Positions 1-5,014 of a stretch of 5,112 nucleotides of DNA are shown one piece after another. Positions within the stretch are counted from its first letter, which is position 1; each line of letters opens with the position of its first letter. The DNA is from an uncultured Microcaldota archaeon (GTDB taxonomy: Archaea > Micrarchaeota > Micrarchaeia > Anstonellales > Bilamarchaeaceae). Where the stretch lies: positions 1-5,112 of the forward strand of contig CAILMU010000015.1 of NCBI GenBank assembly GCA_903835325.1, written 5' to 3'. The position numbers and the translations under genes were made by a program. The notes beneath the pieces were generated by a model. The model was given only the letters and a program-made list of their open reading frames with translations, was not told where the DNA came from and did no database searches.

Positions 1-935
1 AGGACCCCGGTCTCCATCGCGATGGCGATTCCGCCGCCGTGAATCGGATCGACCTGTTTCGCTGCGGTCCCGATCACCATGCAATTGCCCTTCACGAACT
101 CGTTGATCGGAGCGCCGACGGAGATCACTCCGCCGAAATCATAGAGCGTGCTCGCATCGCGTAGCTGCGGGTTGTTTGCGATGAACGAGTCGAGCAGTAT
201 CTTCGGGTCAGCCCCAGGCATATCGCCGTTCTTTTTCGAGTTCGAGAGATTGCCCCCGATCCCGATTCCGACGTTCGCCTTTCTGTCACGTTTCGGAAAA
301 ATCCAGACATAGCCCCTCGGCGCTAACTTGTTGCCGAAATAGAGTTCTATCAGGTTCTCGTGGTCATAGGGCTTCATCTCGTACTGGTAGCAGGTGTCCA
401 CATCGTATAGCGAGTGAACTGTCTTGAACCCCATCTCGCGGGCCATCATGGATTCCATGCCTTCGGCAGAGACTATCAAAGGGGCGCGCAATTCATACGG
501 CTCGCGCCCTCCGTGGCTCAGCTTCAGCCCGCAGGGGTTGCCTTTTTCGTCTTTCACTACGCCGATGGCGCGCGTGTATGATTTCACTTTCGCGCCTTTA
601 TCGATGGCGAGTTCGGCCAGCCACTTGTCGAAAATCTTGCGCTCGAGCACCCAGCCGTGCGTCTCTTTCGTCGCCCAGATGATGGTTTTCCCGTTCGGCG
701 CGACGACCTTCGAGCCTTTTATCTCTGTTGAATAGCATTGCTTGGGTATCTCGAGCCCTTCCTTGATGACTTCACGTTCCCCAAGGCCTTCGCCGCAGCG
801 GACCGGGTTCCCTATCTCCCTGCGCTTGTCCACGATGAGGGCGTCCATGCCCGCGTTCGCGCAGAGCCTCGCGAATGTGGAGCCGGCCGGGCCTCCCCCG
901 ATTATTATTACGTCATGATCGAATTTTTCAGACAT
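1..935 (-). CDS. Geranylgeranyl reductase family FAD-dependent oxidoreductase (C-terminus missing at window edge)
   Basis: Probably reduces the double bonds of the geranylgeranyl chains of archaeal membrane lipids or their precursors, using bound FAD. I translated 311 residues with no stop. Visible motifs are the N-terminal dinucleotide-binding fold with GGGPAG at residues 13-18, an acidic residue closing the second strand (D36), the family-typical CGEG at 48-51, GYVWIFPK at 208-215 and the PIHGGGI segment at 297-303. Family members are about 390-450 residues, so roughly 80-130 C-terminal residues lie beyond the left edge. The start at 935 is supported by a GGTGA ribosome-binding site six bases upstream. 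The gene lies 36 bp downstream of a ferredoxin on the same strand, its probable electron donor. One oddity is GTAA at 289-292, where the family normally has GDAA. It could act on another polyprenyl substrate, since the family also includes bacteriochlorophyll and menaquinone reductases; family assignment is firm, substrate is inferred. Confidence 0.9.
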   Translation of the reverse strand, partial: MSEKFDHDVIIIGGGPAGSTFARLCANAGMDALIVDKRREIGNPVRCGEGLGEREVIKEGLEIPKQCYSTEIKGSKVVAPNGKTIIWATKETHGWVLERKIFDKWLAELAIDKGAKVKSYTRAIGVVKDEKGNPCGLKLSHGGREPYELRAPLIVSAEGMESMMAREMGFKTVHSLYDVDTCYQYEMKPYDHENLIELYFGNKLAPRGYVWIFPKRDRKANVGIGIGGNLSNSKKNGDMPGADPKILLDSFIANNPQLRDASTLYDFGGVISVGAPINEFVKGNCMVIGTAAKQVDPIHGGGIAIAMETGV

Positions 936-941
936 GTTTTT

Positions 942-946
942 TCACC
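942..946 (-). promoter_or_regulatory. Ribosome-binding site of the geranylgeranyl reductase gene
   Basis: The minus strand reads GGTGA, complementary to the 3' end of 16S rRNA, six bases before the ATG at 935. It lies in the 36-bp gap after the ferredoxin stop codon. This supports the chosen start and translation from a shared ferredoxin-reductase mRNA. Confidence 0.6.
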
Positions 947-971
947 GCTTTGAGATTTCTGCGTATGCGAT

Positions 972-1190
972 TCAGCCGTATTTTGCATTCACCGGCAGGT
1001 CCTTGGAACTCTTCACGCCTTTGAAGAGCGTTATCACATTGGCCGGGCATCCCTTGACGCAAAGCCCGCAGTCTATGCATTTGGCAGGGAAATGCTCCAT
1101 CCTTGTCCCTACAAGCTCGATGGCGTTCACCGGGCAAACCGACGAGCACCCTACGCAGAGTATGCATCCGTCATGTCTTATCGTGATCAT
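972..1190 (-). CDS. 2[4Fe-4S] dicluster ferredoxin, likely electron donor to the reductase
   Basis: A 72-residue cytosolic electron carrier. It has two complete cluster motifs of the form CxxCxxCxxxCP: cysteines 9, 12, 15 and 19, and cysteines 38, 41, 44 and 48. Each motif supplies three ligands to one cluster and the fourth to the other, as in clostridial-type ferredoxins. An in-frame ATG exists further upstream at 1286. The ATG at 1190 is preferred because a GAGGT ribosome-binding site lies six bases before it, a TATA-like box lies at 1241-1248, and the extra 32 residues would run through that promoter. The gene sits 36 bp upstream of the geranylgeranyl reductase. In Methanosarcina acetivorans an adjacent ferredoxin is known to be needed for full lipid saturation by that reductase. 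The family call is certain; the partnership is inferred from neighbourhood and that precedent. Confidence 0.92.
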   Translation of the reverse strand: MITIRHDGCILCVGCSSVCPVNAIELVGTRMEHFPAKCIDCGLCVKGCPANVITLFKGVKSSKDLPVNAKYG

Positions 1191-1196
1191 GGAAAT

Positions 1197-1201
1197 ACCT
1201 C
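1197..1201 (-). promoter_or_regulatory. Ribosome-binding site of the ferredoxin gene
   Basis: The minus strand reads GAGGT six bases before the ATG at 1190. It decides between this start and the upstream in-frame ATG at 1286, which has no comparable site. Confidence 0.6.
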
Positions 1202-1240
1202 GCAATAACCCATTTTTGATTGGTAAAAGGGCGTCAAACA

Positions 1241-1248
1241 ATATAAAG
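1241..1248 (-). promoter_or_regulatory. TATA-like promoter of the ferredoxin-reductase operon
   Basis: The minus strand reads CTTTATAT, close to the archaeal TATA-box consensus. It lies in the 109-bp gap between the DJ-1 stop codon and the ferredoxin start. With the usual spacing of about 25 bases, transcription would begin near 1219. That gives a leader of about 28 nt containing the GAGGT site, so this operon appears leadered and transcribed separately from the DJ-1 gene. Confidence 0.5.
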
Positions 1249-1257
1249 ATATCCTCG

Positions 1258-1284
1258 GAACCGAGCGCACACGGCCGCGCGTTC
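1258..1284. repeat. Short imperfect inverted repeat between the DJ-1 gene and the ferredoxin promoter
   Basis: GAAC at 1258-1261 pairs with GTTC at 1281-1284, and GCGC at 1265-1268 pairs with GCGC at 1277-1280. The loop is 8 nt and one arm has a 3-nt bulge. It lies just upstream of the ferredoxin TATA-like box, so it could be a regulator-binding site or a weak hairpin after the DJ-1 gene. No T-run follows it on the minus strand. A pattern this short could arise by chance. Confidence 0.2.
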
Positions 1285-1299
1285 AATTATTTTTCCGGA

Positions 1300-1812
1300 T
1301 CACGCGAGCGCTGTGATTATCGCTTTCGCGAATGCCTCCGCTGCCGCGGGGCCGTCTGCTGTCACCGTGTTCCCGTATACGACGACATGCTTGAGGGAAT
1401 ACTGCGCCCCGCTCTCGCGGAGCTCGCGGATTATCGCCATATCCGGGAATATGGTCGCTTCCTTGTTCTTCAGGACTCCCGCTTTCACAAGCGAGAGGGG
1501 GCCTACGCAGATCCCGCAGACCGTCTTTCCCATGCTGTCCGCCTTGGCCAGCAGTCTCTGGAGGTCCTTGTTCTCCGCAAGGCCGTACGAACCCGGCCCG
1601 CCGATCACGACAAAGCAATCGAAGAAATCAGCGCTGGCTTCATGTATGGCCATGTCCGGGGTGAGCATGGTGCCCTTGACCCCTTTTGCGCTCGTGCGGT
1701 TCACGCTCGCGACCTTTATGGAATGTCCGGATGCGAGAAGCATCTCTTTCGGCACCAGGAACTCCTCATCCCTGAAATCCCTCTGCGAAACTATCATTAG
1801 TATTTTGGACAT
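1300..1812 (-). CDS. DJ-1/PfpI family protein (class I glutamine amidotransferase-like fold)
   Basis: A 170-residue single-domain protein, a normal length for the family. Visible hallmarks are acidic residues E16/E17 in the DEEF segment, which holds the conserved glutamate that contacts the nucleophile. VVIGGPGS follows at 68-75, then the nucleophile elbow GICVGP at 100-105 with Cys102, and finally the C-terminal DGPAAAEAFAKAI stretch at 153-165. Members include the PfpI protease, DJ-1 deglycase/chaperone proteins and glyoxalase III. The His that follows the Cys in PfpI is Val103 here, which argues against PfpI-type protease activity. The ATG at 1812 is preferred over the in-frame ATG at 1860. 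The family match begins right at MSKILMIVS, and a TATA-like box lies within the longer version, about 28 bases before the chosen start. The exact reaction cannot be predicted; a repair or stress role is only plausible. Confidence 0.88.
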   Translation of the reverse strand: MSKILMIVSQRDFRDEEFLVPKEMLLASGHSIKVASVNRTSAKGVKGTMLTPDMAIHEASADFFDCFVVIGGPGSYGLAENKDLQRLLAKADSMGKTVCGICVGPLSLVKAGVLKNKEATIFPDMAIIRELRESGAQYSLKHVVVYGNTVTADGPAAAEAFAKAIITALA

Positions 1813-1835
1813 ATCAATAATATACGCATCCGGGA

Positions 1836-1844
1836 TTTTTTTAA
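1836..1844 (-). promoter_or_regulatory. Putative TATA box of the DJ-1/PfpI gene
   Basis: The minus strand reads TTAAAAAAA, centred 28 bases before the ATG at 1812. No Shine-Dalgarno sequence lies between them. The spacing suits a leaderless or nearly leaderless transcript. The alternative TATATTAT nearer the start is too close to act as a TATA box for this start codon. Confidence 0.35.
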
Positions 1845-1875
1845 CTATCGGCGCGGGCAAGGTTTCCGGAAAGAT

Positions 1876-2922
1876 TCACTTATCGGCAAGCTTCAGGAAT
1901 CCATCGCCGAACCGGCTGTAGCCGAGCATCGCTATCGATGTCACCAGCTGCGGGACCATATTGGAACGGTTGACGCGCAGGTATTGCGCGAGGGACCCGC
2001 TCTCGAGCGGGATGGCATCGAGCTTTGAGACCTCGACAGCATCCCGAGCCAGCTTCCGTATTTCATCGATTTCTTCGGGCATCAGGCTCGTCTGGATGAC
2101 GCCCACGATCCCTATAGCGCCCACGAACATCTTGGTATCCACTATCAGGCCGAGGTAGTCAATGAAATGGTCCCAGCTCACCCCGAGCTCCTCTGAAAAT
2201 TCCTTTGTGCTGTTATTTATCCATACTTCGTTGGGATCGCCTGCACCAAGCAGTTCGGCATCTATCGTGCCGTTTGTGGCAAGCGTCCACTGGGTCCCGT
2301 CTCGTGCCGGCGCGAGCAATGCCTCGCTTCCCATCCTGGGCTCTCCGGGTTTCCTTCCCCGGTGGCCGACAAGCAGAAGGTCATGGGCGTTTTCCCTTGC
2401 AACCACATGCGTGTTGGTATCGAGCTTGAAGGCGCCGTAATCAGCGATTTCATCGAAAGGCAAACCTTTCAGCGCCAGAATCTCGCTCCATTTCATCATC
2501 GACACTTCAAGGCTGAGATCATCCGCTTTCCATTTCATGATATCGGGTGACGCGCGGCCGTCCGTCTTCATTATGGATCGGACTGCCAGCTTTTCGCCGT
2601 CTATCCAGCTTCCCTGGACCCCGGAATCCCTGAGCTTCCGATTCTCGCGGAGGATGATATCCATCGCACCCATGCGGATGTCTTCTGGGAGAAGGAGCCT
2701 CAATGCAGTGTTGCAGAGTTCGGAGGGCATGGGACCAGTGGCCATGGCCTGAGCGAAGCGATTCACTGAAACCGCGGTCCCCCAGCCGGAGGACAGGTCG
2801 AGCGCATGGCACCCGCCTTCGCATAAACTTTTGAACCGCTCGAGGCTGGTTTTCGGAAGCTTTTTTTCCAGGCTGGAATATGCCCGGATGTCCTGGGGCC
2901 TCAATGAAATCTGGATTGCCAT
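1876..2922 (-). CDS. Uncharacterised 348-residue protein with a Nudix hydrolase box
   Basis: I do not recognise this gene by name. Residues 226-248 match the Nudix consensus with exact spacing: G226, five residues, E232, seven residues, then KEFSEELGV at 240-248. The only departure is Lys240 for the usual Arg. The metal-binding glutamates (E241, E244, E245) are present, and the strand before it (THVVARENAHDLLLVGHRG, 171-189) is typical of Nudix domains. Nudix enzymes cleave nucleoside diphosphates linked to another group. Residues 1-165 match nothing I recognise, and the C-terminal 75 residues have a helical look. There is no signal peptide or membrane segment. The ATG at 2922 is chosen because a TATA-like box is centred 25 bases upstream and longer in-frame starts would run into the divergent PRPP synthase gene. 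It is 63 bp upstream of the DJ-1 gene on the same strand. The Nudix fold is likely; activity and substrate are unknown. Confidence 0.75.
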   Translation of the reverse strand: MAIQISLRPQDIRAYSSLEKKLPKTSLERFKSLCEGGCHALDLSSGWGTAVSVNRFAQAMATGPMPSELCNTALRLLLPEDIRMGAMDIILRENRKLRDSGVQGSWIDGEKLAVRSIMKTDGRASPDIMKWKADDLSLEVSMMKWSEILALKGLPFDEIADYGAFKLDTNTHVVARENAHDLLLVGHRGRKPGEPRMGSEALLAPARDGTQWTLATNGTIDAELLGAGDPNEVWINNSTKEFSEELGVSWDHFIDYLGLIVDTKMFVGAIGIVGVIQTSLMPEEIDEIRKLARDAVEVSKLDAIPLESGSLAQYLRVNRSNMVPQLVTSIAMLGYSRFGDGFLKLADK

Positions 2923-2942
2923 ATACGGGATAACGATGGAAG

Positions 2943-2951
2943 ATAATTTAA
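2943..2951 (-). promoter_or_regulatory. TATA-like promoter of the Nudix-box gene
   Basis: The minus strand reads TTAAATTAT, centred 25 bases before the ATG at 2922. No ribosome-binding site is visible in between, so the transcript is predicted to be leaderless. It lies back to back with the PRPP synthase promoter in the same AT-rich divergent region. Confidence 0.5.
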
Positions 2952-2990
2952 GGTTATTTATTAGGTAAATTTGTGTATCTTTCATAAGCG

Positions 2991-2999
2991 TTTTAAATA
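2991..2999 (+). promoter_or_regulatory. TATA-like promoter of the PRPP synthase gene
   Basis: TTTTAAATA is centred 25 bases before the ATG at 3020 and only 16 bases before the alternative ATG at 3011. With normal archaeal spacing, transcription would begin at about 3020, making the mRNA leaderless and excluding the upstream ATG. No Shine-Dalgarno sequence is visible. Confidence 0.55.
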
Positions 3000-3019
3000 G
3001 AACCATCCAGATGGTATCC

Positions 3020-3898
3020 ATGTACCTCATTGCCCCTAATTTTTCAGACCTGATGGAACCGAACGTCGAATTCAAGACCTTCCCTGACGGCGACAGCTAT
3101 GCCAGGATAAACGACATATCCAAATGCCAGGGCGAGGATGTCGCGCTTTTCCACAGACTGTATCCGAAGCAGAACACGGCCATCTTCAATGCATGCCAGA
3201 TACTGCACACCTTGAAGCGTGTCGGCGCCAGGACAACGCTCGTATCGCCGTATCTTCCATATTCCCGCCAGGACAAGACGTTCCTGATGGGAGAGGCGCT
3301 CTCGGCCCAGGTGCTCTGCAAGCTGCTCAATGATTTCGGCGCGGTGAAGCTGGTGACTGTCGATTGCCATTTCCTCAAGAAAGAGGGCGAATCTGAATAC
3401 GCGAACCTCAAGATCCACAACATCAGCGCGAACAAGCTCCTTGTCGAGCATGCCCGGAAGAAGATAGGGCTCGAGCACCTGGAAGTCATCTCCCCGGACC
3501 AGGGCGCGAACTATCTAGTCTCCGAATTCGGGGGAAAATCCATGAGCAAGGTCAGGGGAGATTACGACAAGGATAATGGCGCGGAAGCATACCGCTCGGT
3601 GCAGAAAGTCGAGCGCGAATTCGATGTGGACGGGAAGAACATACTCATCATGGATGACATGATTTCCACAGGCGGGACCATGATAAAGGCTGTCGAGAAC
3701 GTGAAGAAGGGCAAGGCTAGGAAGGTCTTCTGCGCAGCCACGCACGGATTCTTCCTGAACGATTCCCTTGAGAAGCTCAAGAAGATATCCGATGGCGTCT
3801 TCACCACGAACTCGATTCCGAACCCGGTCGCTGAAGTGGACATCCTTCCATTGCTGAAAGGGGCTGTTGAAGCGAAACCGGCTGCGCCGAGCCAGTGA
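3020..3898 (+). CDS. prs: Ribose-phosphate diphosphokinase (PRPP synthase)
   Basis: Transfers the pyrophosphoryl group of ATP to ribose 5-phosphate, making PRPP for purine, pyrimidine, histidine and tryptophan synthesis in the cytosol. The 292-residue protein has the family motifs in order. FPDGDSYARI at 21-30 and SPYLPYSRQDK at 76-86 lie in the ATP-binding half, followed by GEALSAQ at 91-97 and VDCH at 114-117 in the metal-binding loop. Then come VISPDQGA at 156-163, KVR at 177-179 with the likely catalytic lysine, and the PRPP loop DDMISTGGT at 212-220. Length is at the short end of the usual 280-320. Only about 20 residues precede FPDG against roughly 30 in many homologues, so the first helix looks shortened. 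Start 3020 is chosen over ATG 3011 from the TATA-box spacing. The gene is divergent from the Nudix-box gene and convergent with the mutase. Confidence 0.93.
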   Translation: MYLIAPNFSDLMEPNVEFKTFPDGDSYARINDISKCQGEDVALFHRLYPKQNTAIFNACQILHTLKRVGARTTLVSPYLPYSRQDKTFLMGEALSAQVLCKLLNDFGAVKLVTVDCHFLKKEGESEYANLKIHNISANKLLVEHARKKIGLEHLEVISPDQGANYLVSEFGGKSMSKVRGDYDKDNGAEAYRSVQKVEREFDVDGKNILIMDDMISTGGTMIKAVENVKKGKARKVFCAATHGFFLNDSLEKLKKISDGVFTTNSIPNPVAEVDILPLLKGAVEAKPAAPSQ

Positions 3899-3900
3899 GA

Positions 3901-5013
3901 TCAGATTTTCGCTATCTTTTCGTATTCGTTAGCCAGTTCCTCGGCCGCGTCTTTCGATTTGGCTTCTGCGAAAATCCGCACATAATCCTCGGTCCCCGAT
4001 GCGCGCACGATGACCCAGGAATCTTTTAGATTCACCCGCACGCCATCGACATCCACGAAAGCGAGCTTGTTTTTTTTCGCATGGTTGAGAACGCGCGAGA
4101 CCATTTCTTTTTTCTTGGCCGGATCGGCTTCGATTTTCCGTTTGACATTATAGTAGACAGGCAATTCCTTGAGCCACATTGAAAGAGGTTTCTCGCAAAG
4201 CGCTTCCGCCAGCTTTGCCGCGACCATGAATCCGTCCTTTGCCATGCTCAGGTTCGGATAGATGACTCCGCCCACCTCTTCTCCGCCCATCAGCGCAGGC
4301 TTCTTCACCATCTCCTCGCAAAGGTACGGCGCGCCGATAGCGGTGTATCTGGTTTTCAAGCCGAATCTGGTCGCGATGTCCTCAACGACTTTGCTGGTGG
4401 CGACAGTGGTGACGATATCGGACCCGGGCCTTTGCTTTTTCTGTTTGGCTGCGGTCTCCATCTCCCATAGGATGCAGAGCGCGAAGACCTTGTCGCCGAT
4501 TACATAACCCCCTTTCTCATCCACAAAAATCACGCGATCGCCGTCGCCGTCCCAAGCGATGCCAGCGTCCGCTTTGCCGGATTTCACCGCAGCGATCAGG
4601 TCTTTCACGTTGGCTTCTGTGGGCTCTGACGGCCTTCCCGGGAACCTGCCATCCGGGTGCCCGTTCAGGGTCATGACATCGCAGCCAAGGCGCTCGAAAA
4701 GCTGCGGGGCTATCAGGCATGCGGTCCCGTTCCCGCAATCAAGGATGAATTTGAGTTTTTGTTTGCTGCCTTCATTGCGCGCAATGATCTTTTGCGAATC
4801 GGCTTGCTTCATTATCGCTTCTATATGATCCTCGCTCGCGCGCCCGTATTTTATTGCCTTTTTGATTTTGTCTTTCGAAGCAGGCGTGGGAGCCCCTTTT
4901 TCCATTAATTTCTCGATTTCCCCCCCTCTCTCCTTTGAAACCGCGATCCCTTTCCCATCCACGACTTTCAACGCGTTCCATTCAGGCGGGTTGTGCGAGG
5001 CCGTGATGATTAT
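3901..5013 (-). CDS. Phosphoglucomutase/phosphomannomutase family protein, N-terminus missing
   Basis: Moves phosphate between C6 and C1 of hexose phosphates through a phosphoserine, feeding nucleotide-sugar and glycan synthesis. The authentic part is 370 residues, counted here from the isoleucine codon at 5013. It has the catalytic TASHNP at 4-9, DCGNGTA at 92-98, the Mg-binding DGDGDR at 155-160, the sugar-binding loop GGEEVGG at 243-249 and the phosphate-binding RASGTEDYVR at 337-346. Archaeal members are about 450 residues, so some 80-100 N-terminal residues are missing. Upstream of 5013 the sequence switches to an inverted copy of the gene's own middle. The in-frame ATG at 5091 and the 26 residues from it are therefore spurious. 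The GEE loop resembles archaeal dual-specificity glucose/mannose enzymes, but a phosphoglucosamine mutase is not excluded. Its stop codon lies 2 bp from the convergent PRPP synthase stop. Confidence 0.88.
   Translation of the reverse strand: MIITASHNPPEWNALKVVDGKGIAVSKERGGEIEKLMEKGAPTPASKDKIKKAIKYGRASEDHIEAIMKQADSQKIIARNEGSKQKLKFILDCGNGTACLIAPQLFERLGCDVMTLNGHPDGRFPGRPSEPTEANVKDLIAAVKSGKADAGIAWDGDGDRVIFVDEKGGYVIGDKVFALCILWEMETAAKQKKQRPGSDIVTTVATSKVVEDIATRFGLKTRYTAIGAPYLCEEMVKKPALMGGEEVGGVIYPNLSMAKDGFMVAAKLAEALCEKPLSMWLKELPVYYNVKRKIEADPAKKKEMVSRVLNHAKKNKLAFVDVDGVRVNLKDSWVIVRASGTEDYVRIFAEAKSKDAAEELANEYEKIAKI
4538..4635 (+). repeat. Internal arm of a 98-bp perfect inverted repeat
   Basis: These 98 bases lie inside the mutase gene, covering the codons from RPSEPTE to the DGDGD metal loop. 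They are the exact reverse complement of 5015-5112; I checked the pairing base by base. The match ends at 4636 (T) against 5014 (G). This arm is the original, since it is in frame with conserved motifs on both sides. Confidence 0.97.
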
Positions 5014-5014
5014 G

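Noticed and set aside
1191..1286. N-terminal extension of the ferredoxin to the upstream ATG at 1286
   Set aside because: The extension covers the TATA-like box and ribosome-binding site, has no ferredoxin-like sequence, and 72 residues is a normal ferredoxin length.
934..1800. Long plus-strand open frame of 288 codons running antisense to the ferredoxin and DJ-1 genes
   Set aside because: It spans two well-supported minus-strand genes and their promoter region, has no recognisable motif or ribosome-binding site, and its length is explained by GC-rich codon bias on the opposite strand.
1313..1921. Plus-strand open frame of 202 codons opposite the DJ-1 gene
   Set aside because: It is an antisense shadow of the DJ-1/PfpI coding sequence, which carries the family motifs; no homologous features are seen in the plus-strand translation.
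2923..3075. N-terminal extension of the Nudix-box protein to the ATG at 3075
   Set aside because: It would overlap the divergent PRPP synthase start and both TATA-like boxes. The added residues are translated from AT-rich promoter DNA.
4559..4828. Plus-strand open frame of 89 codons whose first 26 residues equal those of the apparent mutase start
   Set aside because: The identity is a direct result of the 98-bp inverted repeat, not a repeated protein domain; the frame is antisense to the mutase.
4636..5014. A phase-variable invertible segment flanked by the 98-bp inverted repeat
   Set aside because: No recombinase gene is present. The repeat arm is ordinary coding sequence containing a catalytic motif, and the second arm ends exactly at the window edge. 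A fold-back chimera is simpler.
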